A stretch of DNA of 64,000 nt from Mucilaginibacter gossypiicola (GCF_900110105.1 NZ_FOCL01000001.1:186001-250000), one strand, 5' to 3'. Shown: positions 36,549 to 46,383, counted from the first letter of the stretch. Numbers and translations: made by a program. Notes: generated from the sequence alone by a model not told the origin.

Positions 36549-36697
36549 GATATCTGAAAACTGCCCCGTTTTCGTTAGCGCATGATAAATCCTTTTAATT
36601 TAGGTTAATAAAATACTATTGTATAAAATAGTTGTCCGATTAACACTAAATAATTGCTAAATTATTTTTACCATTGCATATAAACTTAACCTAAGTT

Positions 36698-37402
36698 ATG
36701 CATAAGTATAGCGGCGAAACGCGCATTTTAGTTGCAACAGATTGTATCATATTTGGATTTGACGGGGCAAACATTAAATTATTGCTTGTACAGCGTGGCC
36801 TGGAGCCCGAAAAACACAAGTGGAGCCTGATAGGCGGTTTCATAAAACCGACCGAATCACCCGAAGATGCTGCGAACCGTGTGCTTGAGTTGCGTACGGG
36901 GCTTAAAAATGTATACATGGAGCAATTTCAGGTATTTGGCAAGCCTGAACGTGACCCGGTAGAAAGAACCCTTTCTGTAGCTTATTTTGCCCTTATTGAT
37001 ATTCATAAATATGAGGCACAGTTGAGCGAGGAATATCACCCGGAATGGTTCTTGCTTAATGAGATGCCCGACCTGATATTTGACCATAATGAGATGGTGC
37101 GGTTTGCCAAAAGACAACTTCGCTACAAAGCTGCGCTTCACCCTATATTATTCCAGCTGTTGCCCGAAAAATTTACCATTCCGCAATTGCAGGCTCTTTA
37201 TGAAGGCGTTTATCAAACTAAGTTTGATGACAGAAACTTTAGCCGCAAACTGCTTTCGACAGGGCTGCTTGTAAAGCTTCCTGAAAAAGACAAACTTTCG
37301 TCAAAAAAAGGCGCATTTTACTACAAACTTGATCAGTCGCATTACGAAGAAAACTTTGAAAAGTTCCTGAATTTGGTGCCCAATCCGGATAAGTTTTTTT
37401 AA
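36698..37402 (+). CDS. Nudix-domain transcriptional regulator (NrtR/AraR-like) with inactive Nudix box
   Basis: Protein of 234 residues: N-terminal Nudix fold (about 8-140) and C-terminal winged helix ('FTIPQLQALYEGVYQTKFDDRNFSRKLLS', about 160-220). The Nudix box starts at Gly47 and keeps Glu53 and Arg61, but the REUxEExGU part reads 'RVLELRTGL', so the metal-binding glutamates are replaced. That is typical of regulators using the fold to sense a ligand, as with NrtR (ADP-ribose) and the Bacteroides arabinose regulator AraR. No arabinose or NAD genes lie nearby, so the target is unclear. Confidence 0.88.
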   Translation: MHKYSGETRILVATDCIIFGFDGANIKLLLVQRGLEPEKHKWSLIGGFIKPTESPEDAANRVLELRTGLKNVYMEQFQVFGKPERDPVERTLSVAYFALIDIHKYEAQLSEEYHPEWFLLNEMPDLIFDHNEMVRFAKRQLRYKAALHPILFQLLPEKFTIPQLQALYEGVYQTKFDDRNFSRKLLSTGLLVKLPEKDKLSSKKGAFYYKLDQSHYEENFEKFLNLVPNPDKFF

Positions 37403-37601
37403 CTATCAGCCCAGTTTAAAAGAACAGTGGGTTTTAGATCATTGAACTTTAATTCACACTGATGGGATGTTATATTATTAAAATGGCTACGCAATCAAAC
37501 AGCGTGGTTAATTTTACATAATTATCCGGCTGTAGCATCAAAGGTTTTTGTACTTTTAAAGGGTAGTTTAATACTGCAAAACCAAATCCAACTGAACTCC
37601 T

Positions 37602-40600
37602 TTGAGCAATTTAACTTTTTTGCGGTCGTTAAGCCTCGCGTTTATTTTTATATGCTTTGCTATTTTCACTCACGCTCAAGGGTCATCAAACCAAGGTACA
37701 GAATTTTACACCGCGTATATTGACCATGTTGATGGTGCTGCTGGCAATCCCGACGCTTTGGGCAATGGTAGCCGGATGGAACTTTATATAACTGCAGATG
37801 TAAATACATCTGTAACCGTTGAAGTTGCTGATGGTAGTTTTTTAAGCACATACCAGGTTAAGGCCAATGATATATTGACTGTCGATATCCCGCCGGGGGC
37901 TTTTATTGGCACCCAGGGGCAATTTTTAAAGGGCATTCATATTATTTCGCTTAAACCTATTGCAGTTTACGCACACATTTTTGCGCAGAATGTATCCGGG
38001 GCAACACTTTTGCTACCTGTAAATACCCTGGGTAAAGATTATCTTTCTATCAACTATAAACAAATATCAAACTCAAACAATGGTACAAAAACTACAGAGG
38101 GGGTGCCTTCTTATTCAACTTTTGCAGTAATAGCAACTGAAGATAATACCGCCGTTGAAATAACACCTTCACAGCCATTGCTAAACGGTATTCCCGCAAA
38201 CCAGCCCTTTACCATAAATTTAAAAAAAGGCGAGGTATACCAGGGCTTATCTGCCATGGATTTAACTGGCACCCGCATCCGTTCAATCGTTAGTGCCACC
38301 GGGGCTTGCAAAAAAATTGCCGTTTTTTCAGGCAGTTCAAAAATAAGCATCGGGTGCCAGGGCGATAAGGGATCATCAGACAACCTTTTTCAGCAGGTTT
38401 ATCCTTTAGCGGTTTGGGGTAAAAATTATATAACCGCCCCTTTAAAGACCCGCAACTATGATATTTTAAGAATAGTACTTAGTTCGCCGGATACAAAGGT
38501 AACAGTAAATGGGGCGGCACCTCAGGGAGGGTTAATTAATGGCCTTTATTATGAATTTACTTCAACTACAACCAATGTTATTGCTGCTGATAAGCCAATC
38601 CAGGTAGTACAATACGCGGTAACCCAGGGCGAGGGTTTAAATTGCCAGCTCATTAACGGAGATATAGGTGACCCTGAAATGATATATCTAACGCCTATTG
38701 AGCAAACACTTGATCATGTTACGCTAAACTCAACCCATAATTACCTGATACAAAATGATTTTATTAATGTCATTATAAAAACAGCTGCCGTACCTACTTT
38801 TTCGCTCGACGGCCAACCTTATACCCAATTTTCACAAGTGCCTAACAGTAGTTATTCATACGCGCAGATCAGCGTAAACGCCGGCGTACATAATATTAAA
38901 GCGTCAGATGGATTTAATGCCATAGCATATGGGTTTGGCCGAACAGAATCATATGGCTATGCTGCAGGTACCAACCTTAAAAACCTGAATGAGTTTATTG
39001 TATTACGAAACCCGACAAATAACTCAACACAGGCCAATGGCTGCGTCGGGATACATTATAAGTTACAGCTTACACTGCCATTTCAAACAAACAAAATTAC
39101 ATGGGATCTTAAAAACGGAACCCAGCCCGTCACTATTAATAACCCAATACCAACCGGTTCTACAGTAAAAGACTCAAAAGTGCTTTACACTTATGAGTAT
39201 CCTGCAGACGAAGTGTATCCCGATGGTGACTACAGCGTAGTAGCCACTGTATTTAACCCAATTGCCGACGAGTGTGGATCAAACGAAGATATTGAGTTTG
39301 ATTTCAATATTTCGGTGCCGCCGGTTGTAAAGTTTACTTTTGCAAATACCTGTTTTGGTAACGACGTTAAATTTACAGACCAGTCAACATCAGGTACCCG
39401 GCAAATAAAAACATGGCACTGGGACTTTGGCGATGGTACAACCGATGTAGTACAAAACCCCGTACACAAATACACCCAACCCGGCGATTACCTGGTTACT
39501 TTATTTATTACCAATGAAAATGGTTGCGGAGAAACATCAGATCCCATAAAAGTACATATATCAAAGCCTCCTGTCGCGTTGTTTAGTTATTCAGCGCCTG
39601 GCTGTGTTGGTCAGGATATTACGTTTACTGATAACTCCACATCTGCAGATGGGGATATTGTTAGCTGGCAATGGGACTTTGGCGATGGCACACCTGTTGA
39701 AACCCTTACGAGTAAAAATCCGTTTAACCATAAGTATAATACGCCGGGAGATTATTTGGTTAAGCTAACCGTAACAAATAGTAATGGTTGCATAAGTAAT
39801 ATAGCTCCGCAGGTTGTTAACATTTATCCTGTGCCAGTAGTTGATTTTTTATTACCCGATGCTTGTGAAGATGACTTTGCTCAATTTACTGATCAAAGTA
39901 CTATTGCCGATGCAACAGAAGCCAATTTTGCTTATGAATGGAATTTCGGCGATGCCAATGCAACTGCAGGTAATCCTGATATTTCCCATGATAAAAATCC
40001 TAAGCACAAGTTTTTAGCCGGTAATTACCAGGTTACGCTTAAGGTTACGTCAAAATACGGATGTTCTGTTACTTCTGCTTCAAAATCATTAACAATTAAC
40101 GGGAGTAAGCCAAAAGCAGCAATAACTGTTCTGAATCCTGCCGACTTATGCAGTGCGCAAGAGGTTTTTTTTGAAAACCAGTCGTCGGTTAATTTCGGTG
40201 AGATCACCCGGCTTGAGGTTACATATGACGACGCCGATCCAACAACCACTGTGGTTTATGATCACCCAGCATTAGGGCTACGGCTAAGACACAAATATCC
40301 TTTGTTTACTACGGGAACGCGTACGGTTACTATACGGGCAATAGCATATTCAGGTACTTCATGCTCTGATGTTAAAGCAATTCAGTTCACGTTAAAAGCA
40401 TCTCCCAATGTAACCTTTGATCCGGCGCCGGTCTTTTGCATCGAATCACAGCCTTATAAACTGATACCTAAGCTTGATGGGCCCACAGGTTCCGGAGTAT
40501 TTTCAGGAACCGGGGTTAGTGCAGATGGCATGTTTAACCCTGCCGTTTCCAATGCCGGCACATTTGACATCAGGTATATTTATACAACTGCCGATGCCTG

Positions 40601-41138
40601 CGCAGATACGGTTGTACAACAGGTTAAAGTGGACGTGTCGCCGCTTGTTTCGTTAGGGCAGGATTTTACCATGCTCGAAGGCACTAAACATATCTTTAAA
40701 CCGATAGTTAACGACGATAATTTAACTTATAAATGGACGCCGGCAACAGGGCTGGATCATGACGATGTAGCCAACCCGTCAGCGAGCCCGGCTCAGGATA
40801 TTACCTACCAACTGGTAGTTACATCGGCACACGGGTGCCAGGCCATGACTAGTGTATCGGTAAAGGTTTTAAAGTTTTTAGTTATCCCCAATGTGTTTAC
40901 TCCTAATGGGGATGGCGTAAATGACATTTGGAATGTTAAATATTTAGAAAGTTATCCAAATAATAAGGTTGACGTATACAACAGATACGGAGAAAGGGTA
41001 TATTCGTCAATTGGTTATAGTGTACCGTGGGACGGTAAATACAACGGTTCATATTTGCCTCCCGGAACTTATTATTATATTATTGACCCCAAAAATGGCC
41101 GAGAGGTTATTTCAGGTAATGTGACCATTATCAGATAA
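37602..41138 (+). CDS. T9SS type-B sorting-domain surface protein with IgGFc-binding-like and PKD domains
   Basis: Secreted adhesin-like protein of 1178 residues. Starts with TTG 37602; no ATG is available before the signal peptide ('LAFIFICFAIFTHAQ'). The N-terminal half resembles IgGFc-binding domains ('TEFYTAYIDHVDG', 'KPIAVYAHIFAQN'); three PKD-type Ig folds follow (about 573-830), marked by 'WHWDFGDGTT', 'WQWDFGDGTP' and 'YEWNFGDANA'; the C-terminus (about 1096-1178, 'NVFTPNGDGVNDIW') is the gliding-motility CHU_C/type-B sorting domain of type IX secretion. Followed two bases later by a PorP/SprF gene. Likely surface-attached; ligand unknown. Confidence 0.94.
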   Translation: MSNLTFLRSLSLAFIFICFAIFTHAQGSSNQGTEFYTAYIDHVDGAAGNPDALGNGSRMELYITADVNTSVTVEVADGSFLSTYQVKANDILTVDIPPGAFIGTQGQFLKGIHIISLKPIAVYAHIFAQNVSGATLLLPVNTLGKDYLSINYKQISNSNNGTKTTEGVPSYSTFAVIATEDNTAVEITPSQPLLNGIPANQPFTINLKKGEVYQGLSAMDLTGTRIRSIVSATGACKKIAVFSGSSKISIGCQGDKGSSDNLFQQVYPLAVWGKNYITAPLKTRNYDILRIVLSSPDTKVTVNGAAPQGGLINGLYYEFTSTTTNVIAADKPIQVVQYAVTQGEGLNCQLINGDIGDPEMIYLTPIEQTLDHVTLNSTHNYLIQNDFINVIIKTAAVPTFSLDGQPYTQFSQVPNSSYSYAQISVNAGVHNIKASDGFNAIAYGFGRTESYGYAAGTNLKNLNEFIVLRNPTNNSTQANGCVGIHYKLQLTLPFQTNKITWDLKNGTQPVTINNPIPTGSTVKDSKVLYTYEYPADEVYPDGDYSVVATVFNPIADECGSNEDIEFDFNISVPPVVKFTFANTCFGNDVKFTDQSTSGTRQIKTWHWDFGDGTTDVVQNPVHKYTQPGDYLVTLFITNENGCGETSDPIKVHISKPPVALFSYSAPGCVGQDITFTDNSTSADGDIVSWQWDFGDGTPVETLTSKNPFNHKYNTPGDYLVKLTVTNSNGCISNIAPQVVNIYPVPVVDFLLPDACEDDFAQFTDQSTIADATEANFAYEWNFGDANATAGNPDISHDKNPKHKFLAGNYQVTLKVTSKYGCSVTSASKSLTINGSKPKAAITVLNPADLCSAQEVFFENQSSVNFGEITRLEVTYDDADPTTTVVYDHPALGLRLRHKYPLFTTGTRTVTIRAIAYSGTSCSDVKAIQFTLKASPNVTFDPAPVFCIESQPYKLIPKLDGPTGSGVFSGTGVSADGMFNPAVSNAGTFDIRYIYTTADACADTVVQQVKVDVSPLVSLGQDFTMLEGTKHIFKPIVNDDNLTYKWTPATGLDHDDVANPSASPAQDITYQLVVTSAHGCQAMTSVSVKVLKFLVIPNVFTPNGDGVNDIWNVKYLESYPNNKVDVYNRYGERVYSSIGYSVPWDGKYNGSYLPPGTYYYIIDPKNGREVISGNVTIIR

Positions 41139-41140
41139 AA

Positions 41141-42157
41141 ATGAAGCGAATCCTATATACTTTAATTGTTATTGCTGCAACAACTCAATTTGCAAAAGCT
41201 CAGCAACGACCGCAGTACACGCAATACGTATTTAATAACTATCTCTTAAATCCTGCATTAAGCGGTATTGAAAACTATACCGATGTAAAATTAGGGTACC
41301 GCAGCCAATGGACAGGCCTTGAAGGTGCACCGGTAACATCTTATTTTTCGGTAAACACGCCTATAGGTAACCGATTTTTACAGGGCGATGCTACTGCATT
41401 TCCAGCTGGTGGTGGCTTAAATCCGTCAAGCAGGTCATATACACAAAATTACATGGCTGCCGAGCCGCATCATGGTGTGGGTTTAATGGTAGTATCTGAT
41501 AAAACAGGGCCAATAACGCAAACCAATATTGATGCTACTTACGCTTATCACCTTGGACTTACCGAAACATTGAATTTAGCAGTAGGGGTATCGGCTGGGG
41601 TGAGCCATAATGTTATCGATGTGAGCAAACTTACCTACGTTGATCAAAACGATCCTACAATTAATAACATTACCGGGTCGCAGTGGAAACCAGATTTGGG
41701 TATAGGTGTATGGGCATATTCGTCTAATTATTTCTTCGGTGCATCGGTACAGCAAATCCTTCCGCAAAATTTATATGTAACCACTTCAACTACTGCCGTA
41801 CAAAACAAAACAGTGCCACATTACTTTGTAACCGGCGGTGTAAAGCTTTTTGTATCTGACGATATTACACTGATGCCTTCGGCTTTATTGAAATTTATCG
41901 CGCCGGTTCCGGTAACTTTCGATGTAAACATGAAGATGTCGTTCAAAGACAAATTCTGGATAGGAGGTTCATACCGTCGTAATGATTCATATGCAGCTTT
42001 AGTAGGTTTTAACCTGAACTCGCTCATCAATGTTGGTTATTCTTATGACTTTACTACATCTGCTTTAAACACAGTAAGCCACGGTTCGCACGAAATTGTG
42101 TTGGGTATCCTGCTTAATAACCGTTATAAAGTAACGTGCCCTCAACATACTTTTTAA
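41141..42157 (+). CDS. PorP/SprF-family type IX secretion outer-membrane protein
   Basis: Outer-membrane barrel of 338 residues with signal peptide (to about 20) and the family N-terminus 'RPQYTQYVFNNYLLNPALSGI'. Family members bind the T9SS shuttle and anchor or export proteins carrying type-B sorting domains; each is usually paired with one such cargo, here the protein encoded two bases upstream. The end 'GILLNNRYKVTCPQHTF' finishes in Phe as expected for barrel assembly. The pair probably forms a bicistronic unit. Confidence 0.95.
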   Translation: MKRILYTLIVIAATTQFAKAQQRPQYTQYVFNNYLLNPALSGIENYTDVKLGYRSQWTGLEGAPVTSYFSVNTPIGNRFLQGDATAFPAGGGLNPSSRSYTQNYMAAEPHHGVGLMVVSDKTGPITQTNIDATYAYHLGLTETLNLAVGVSAGVSHNVIDVSKLTYVDQNDPTINNITGSQWKPDLGIGVWAYSSNYFFGASVQQILPQNLYVTTSTTAVQNKTVPHYFVTGGVKLFVSDDITLMPSALLKFIAPVPVTFDVNMKMSFKDKFWIGGSYRRNDSYAALVGFNLNSLINVGYSYDFTTSALNTVSHGSHEIVLGILLNNRYKVTCPQHTF

Positions 42158-42434
42158 TTCTTAAAAACGTTAATTAATTGTAATTGAGTAGCTACTACCT
42201 CTTTGTGAGAAAATCACTATAAGTGGCTGATGCAACCAGCTTCCGGTAGAAGTGCAATCAATTAGTTCTATTTAAAAAATTTATAAACCATTTCGGATCA
42301 CTTCCTAATTAATCAGGGAACTTTGTGGGATAGAAGTTGAATTTATTGTTTTTCAACCTTTCTTAAAAGGATAAAAAATAAAACAATACGACTGTAATGT
42401 AGGTTTAATTTAATAACAACTAAAATTAAAACCT

Positions 42435-42833
42435 ATGAATACCAATAATGAGAACTGGGAAAACCGGGATAATGAGCGCGATGATTTTGAAAACAATACC
42501 AATTCGTTTTCTATAAATGGCGTTGAAGCCAGAGCAAACCGTGATCTCGAAAGTGATGACGATGATTTGGATGAGATTAACGATATAGCTGATGATGACA
42601 GACCCGAGGTAGAAAAGACCGAAAAAGAACGGGTGGGCACCCATAGTCAATCAGAAGTAGATCAGCCCAACAGAAGCGCAGATACTTCGTTTAGCGAGCA
42701 AACAGATGTAACCCCGCCAAATAAAAAGGAGTTTCCTTCGGTAGGACCGGCCAAAACTGATTTTGAGAGCCGTCCGCATGGCCGCACAACTGGCCGTATG
42801 CTTGGTCATGAGCCCGGTACTGAAGGGATTTAA
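42435..42833 (+). CDS. Small acidic hydrophilic protein of unknown function
   Basis: Cytoplasmic, probably disordered protein of 132 residues, rich in Asp, Glu and Asn, with an acidic core ('ESDDDDLDEINDIADDD') and a Gly/Arg/His end ('GRTTGRMLGHEPGTEGI'). No signal peptide, membrane segment or motif known to me. A second small hydrophilic gene follows 19 bases after the stop, with a terminator after both, so the two form a small operon. Composition recalls stress-related, hydration-buffering proteins, but this is speculation. Confidence 0.72.
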   Translation: MNTNNENWENRDNERDDFENNTNSFSINGVEARANRDLESDDDDLDEINDIADDDRPEVEKTEKERVGTHSQSEVDQPNRSADTSFSEQTDVTPPNKKEFPSVGPAKTDFESRPHGRTTGRMLGHEPGTEGI

Positions 42834-42852
42834 TAAAAAGGAGGATATAATC

Positions 42853-43086
42853 ATGATTGATTATAGAAATGATGACGCTGCCCGCGGGCAGGGTAATATT
42901 AAAGGGGCAATGGGAAGCCACATGAACGACAGCTACAACAATGCTGTTAGACGCAATCCATGCCTCGAAACCAAAGGTCCTCAAAAATTACACTTTAGAG
43001 TTTTACATGAGGATGGCAGTCTGGCCGATCTCCCGGATCCAAATGTTGAGGGAGCAGGCGTTGGTGATGGCACAATAGGCCGTTAA
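42853..43086 (+). CDS. Small hydrophilic protein (77 residues) with a strong Shine-Dalgarno
   Basis: Start chosen at ATG 42853 because AAAGGAGG lies just before it (about 42837-42844), a near-perfect ribosome-binding site that is rare in Bacteroidota; upstream frame continuation to 42763 overlaps the previous gene and is disregarded. The protein has an Asn/Gly-rich first half and 'KLHFRVLHEDGSLADLPDPNVEG', ending 'GVGDGTIGR'. Unknown function; probably co-transcribed with the acidic protein upstream. Confidence 0.72.
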   Translation: MIDYRNDDAARGQGNIKGAMGSHMNDSYNNAVRRNPCLETKGPQKLHFRVLHEDGSLADLPDPNVEGAGVGDGTIGR

Positions 43087-43091
43087 CAAAC

Positions 43092-43122
43092 AAAAAAGGT
43101 GACCAAAATGGCCACCTTTTTT
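43092..43122. terminator. Bidirectional intrinsic terminator between small operon and arginine decarboxylase
   Basis: Stem 43092-43104 with 43110-43122 (one A/C mismatch), loop AAAAT, A-run on the left and T-run on the right, so it works for both converging units. Confidence 0.88.
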
Positions 43123-43144
43123 GTTTATATTGATATTGTAAGAA

Positions 43145-44539
43145 TTATGTAGTATAGCCCAGGATCTTTAATACCTGTTTGCTGTTTTGCTCCTCGCCAA
43201 ATACCTCAAAGTTGAAAGTCTCGTCGCGGTTGCGGCGAATAATCACATGCTTAGGTGATGGCAACAAACAGTGGTGGATGCCACCGTAACCACTTAATAC
43301 TTCCTGGTAAGCACCGGTATTAAAGAAGCCCAAATATTGCACCTTACGGGTTTTAGGCATAAATACGCTGTTCATATGCGCTTCCTGGTTGTAATAGTCC
43401 TGACCATCGCAGGTGATACCGCCAAGGTTTACGCGCTCGTACTCCGAATCCCAGTTATTTACAGGCAACAGAATATACTTTTGGTTCAGCGCCCAAACAT
43501 CAGGCAGGTTGGTAATAAACGAACCATCAAGCATCAACCAGCGTTCGCGGTCGTTTTGTTGCTTGCGGCCTAACACTTTATACAGGATTCCTGAAGCCTC
43601 GGCTACGGTATATTTACCAAACTCGGTAATGATATCCGGTTCCATGGTATCGTGTTCGGCACAAATCTCTTTAATGCGGCTCACAATTTCGTTGATCATG
43701 TATTCATAATCAAAATCAAAAACCAGGGAATCTTTAAATGGCATACCACCGCCAATGTCAAGCGTATCCAGATGTGGGTTTACTTTTTTGAATTTGCAAT
43801 AAAGCGTTACATATTTCTCCAGCTCATTCCAATAGTATGGTGTATCAGAGATACCTGAGTTGATAAAGAAATGCAATAATTTAACCTGGAAATTAGGATT
43901 GTCCTCAATTTTATTGTGGTAAAAATCGATAACATCCTCCATACGTACACCTAAACGTGAAGTGTAAAACTGAGAGTCTGGCTGCTCTTCGGCCGCTATA
44001 CGGATACCCAGGTTACAAGGAGTATCCATCTCAATTTCATCATCGTAAAGGTTAAATTCCTCTTTATTATCCAATACCGGGATGATGTTTTTAAAGCCAT
44101 CATGCAGCATATCGATGATATAAGTTTTGTATTGGAAAGTTTTAAAACCGTTACATATTACGGTAATATCTTTTGTTACGGTACCTTTTTTCTCCAGGGC
44201 ATCAATCATTGGCATATCAAATGCTGATGATGTTTCCAGGTGGATCTCGTTTTTCAGCGCTTCTTCAACAATATGCCTGAAATGCGAGCTTTTAGTACAA
44301 TAGCAGTATTTATAACTGCCGCGATAGTTGTTTTTGATGATAGCCTGTTGAAACAGCAGTTTAGCCTGCTGGATCTTTTTAGATATCAAAGGCAGATAAG
44401 TAAAGCGTAGGGGGGTACCATACGTTTCAATCATCTCCATCAAATTTAGGTCCTGAAAGTATAGCTCATCGTCGATGATCTCAAAACCATCCTGTGGAAA
44501 GCCTACACTTAAGTCAAGAAATTCCTGGTAACTCTGCAT
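43145..44539 (-). CDS. speA: Arginine decarboxylase (PLP, fold III), Bacteroidota type
   Basis: PLP enzyme of 464 residues that converts arginine to agmatine for polyamine synthesis. The alanine-racemase-like barrel has the PLP lysine in 'CYCTKSSHF', the phosphate-binding glycine loop 'DIGGGMPF', and 'TEFGKYTVAEASG' equivalent to the EPGR segment of related decarboxylases. The C-terminal beta domain contains 'LNQKYILLPVNNWDSEYERVNLGGITCD'. It is shorter than E. coli SpeA but matches the arginine decarboxylases of Bacteroidetes. Monocistronic; agmatine-processing genes are not in the window. Confidence 0.88.
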   Translation of the reverse strand: MQSYQEFLDLSVGFPQDGFEIIDDELYFQDLNLMEMIETYGTPLRFTYLPLISKKIQQAKLLFQQAIIKNNYRGSYKYCYCTKSSHFRHIVEEALKNEIHLETSSAFDMPMIDALEKKGTVTKDITVICNGFKTFQYKTYIIDMLHDGFKNIIPVLDNKEEFNLYDDEIEMDTPCNLGIRIAAEEQPDSQFYTSRLGVRMEDVIDFYHNKIEDNPNFQVKLLHFFINSGISDTPYYWNELEKYVTLYCKFKKVNPHLDTLDIGGGMPFKDSLVFDFDYEYMINEIVSRIKEICAEHDTMEPDIITEFGKYTVAEASGILYKVLGRKQQNDRERWLMLDGSFITNLPDVWALNQKYILLPVNNWDSEYERVNLGGITCDGQDYYNQEAHMNSVFMPKTRKVQYLGFFNTGAYQEVLSGYGGIHHCLLPSPKHVIIRRNRDETFNFEVFGEEQNSKQVLKILGYTT

Positions 44540-44772
44540 CCTTAAAAATTTTGGGGCAAAAATGTAATTTTTAAACGGAATATTTGGCTATTTGTTAGGA
44601 TTAATTTTATCGACAAAATGTAATGTTTTTACAGTGAAAAGATATTGAGCTATTACCTGCTGTAATACAGTTTGTTATAGCTAATTGCTGATAGATATTT
44701 TCGATAATAATGAAGCGGTAATATTGAGGGATTCAAAGCGCTAACGCATACTCGAAATTTGGCTGGGTTTAG

Positions 44773-45753
44773 CTATGCCACTGCTGCTTGTTTGTTATAC
44801 TTATTTCGGTAATCAATTGGTGAAAGCCCGGTTATTTTTTTGAAAACTGTGCGGAATGCTTTGGCATCTGTATACCCAACATCATACATTACTTCGTTTA
44901 CGTTTTTGGGAGTACTTTCCAGTTGTTTTTTGGCTGCTTCGATTTTTACACGTTGAATATATTCAACAGGTGTATTGTTGGTGGCTTTTTTAAATCGGCG
45001 CTCAAAATGTCTCCTGCCAATGGCATACATTGATGACAGGTCTTCAACTGAAATTTTTTCGGTAACATTATTTTCTATGTATTCCTGAGCTTGCTTTATC
45101 GGGTTGTCTTCATGCTTCTTCTGGCCGGTAAACATCGCAAAAGGTGATTGACTTTTCCTGTCTATCTCCAAAGCATAGATCTTGGCTGCCATGATTGCAA
45201 TATCCCGCCCGGCGTACTTTTCAATCAACAACAATAACAGGCTCCAGTAAGAAGTGGCTCCGCCGCTTGAATACAAGCCCTGCTGTTCGGTAACTATGCG
45301 ACCATCAACCAGCGTTACTTGCGGAAACATGCTCCTGAATTTATCGGCAGTGATCCAATGACTGGAACATTCCTTCCCGTTCAATAACCCGGTTGATGCC
45401 AGTATGAACGACCCGATACATAAGCTGGCTATTTCAGCCCCTTTACGGTACTGTTCTATGATCCAGGGCACAAAATCCTGGTTTACCTTAACCGCATTCT
45501 CCAGGTCGCCGCTTATGGCGGGAATAACCACGATATCGCTTTTTTGCAATTCATTCAATAAAATATCCGGGTGAACCGAAAATATACCCCCGTGTACTTT
45601 AACTTCTTTGGCAAGCCCAACCATATGAACATCAAAAACCGGTGGCCGGCCCATGGATTGCAAAAAGTCATTAGCGCCGGTAAAAATGGTCCGGGCATCA
45701 ACAATACTGGCCAAAACTGCCTCATTAGGTATCAGGATAGCAACATGTTTCAT
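44773..45753 (-). CDS. GlxA-family AraC-type regulator with DJ-1/PfpI domain
   Basis: Regulator of 326 residues from ATG 45753 (earlier in-frame sequence looks non-coding). N-terminal class I glutamine-amidotransferase-like/DJ-1 domain (about 1-190) has 'IASLCIGSFILASTGLLNGKECSSHWI', where the nucleophile-like Cys lies; C-terminal AraC double HTH contains 'SVEDLSSMYAIGRRHFERRFKKATNN' and 'VMYDVGYTDAKAFRTVFKKITGLSPIDYRNKY'. The DJ-1 part is taken to sense a small molecule. Divergent from a DoxX-like gene, 157 bases away, a probable target. Confidence 0.93.
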   Translation of the reverse strand: MKHVAILIPNEAVLASIVDARTIFTGANDFLQSMGRPPVFDVHMVGLAKEVKVHGGIFSVHPDILLNELQKSDIVVIPAISGDLENAVKVNQDFVPWIIEQYRKGAEIASLCIGSFILASTGLLNGKECSSHWITADKFRSMFPQVTLVDGRIVTEQQGLYSSGGATSYWSLLLLLIEKYAGRDIAIMAAKIYALEIDRKSQSPFAMFTGQKKHEDNPIKQAQEYIENNVTEKISVEDLSSMYAIGRRHFERRFKKATNNTPVEYIQRVKIEAAKKQLESTPKNVNEVMYDVGYTDAKAFRTVFKKITGLSPIDYRNKYNKQAAVA

Positions 45754-45910
45754 TTGATTGTTCGTATAACTGATTATATTGGATAAAGATAGTGAACACC
45801 AATGTCGCAATCAACCCCTTAACAAGTCCTTTTTACGTGCTACACATCTTTGGCTCTGCAGATAACTTTGTACCGTTAACCAATCAATAATCACACAAAA
45901 ACATATCATC

Positions 45911-46333
45911 ATGAAACCAAAAACAATTAAAACCCTGTACTGGATTTTCACCACGCTTTTTTTATTAGCAATGCTTGGTGACGCCTATGGAGGGATAACC
46001 ATGCAACAGGCAGGTAAGGACTCATTAGCAAGACTTGGCTATCCTATGTACCTGTTGGTAATTATGGGCTCGGCAAAAATTGCGGGCGTAATGGCTATAG
46101 CACAAACAAGATATCGCATTATTAAAGAATGGGCGTACTCGGGATTCACCATCAGTTTTATCGGCGCATTTTTATCATGGTTTGCAATCGGGGCCGGCGC
46201 TGCTATGCTTATTCCGCCAACGGTGATGTTGATCGTTATGTTTTTTACCTACTATTTATGGAAAAAGTACGAACAGGTAAAAGACCTCGGTTTAACCAAC
46301 ACCAAACTTGCCGGTAATGCCGGCGTGGCCTAA
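45911..46333 (+). CDS. DoxX-family inner-membrane protein
   Basis: Small membrane protein of 140 residues with four hydrophobic helices; 'LFLLAMLGDAYGGITMQQAG', 'GYPMYLLVIMGSAKIAGVMAI' and 'WAYSGFTISFIGAFLSWFAIG' match the DoxX/DUF4870-like group. Biochemical role is not established. Divergent from the GlxA-type regulator and followed 63 bases later by a RibD-like gene, with a short hairpin between. Confidence 0.85.
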   Translation: MKPKTIKTLYWIFTTLFLLAMLGDAYGGITMQQAGKDSLARLGYPMYLLVIMGSAKIAGVMAIAQTRYRIIKEWAYSGFTISFIGAFLSWFAIGAGAAMLIPPTVMLIVMFFTYYLWKKYEQVKDLGLTNTKLAGNAGVA

Positions 46334-46356
46334 ATAACCATAAGCTTATACTTAAT

Positions 46357-46383
46357 ACCGGGTTTGCCATTTGAGCCCGGTTT
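46357..46383 (+). terminator. Weak hairpin between DoxX-like and RibD-like genes
   Basis: ACCGGG (46357-46362) pairs with CCCGGT (46376-46381) over a 13-base loop, followed by TTTG. Too weak and T-poor to be certain; it may attenuate rather than end transcription. Confidence 0.35.

Noticed and set aside
42691..42984. 97-residue minus-strand ORF across the two small genes
   Set aside because: No start context; the plus-strand frames have a better ribosome-binding site and a terminator after them.
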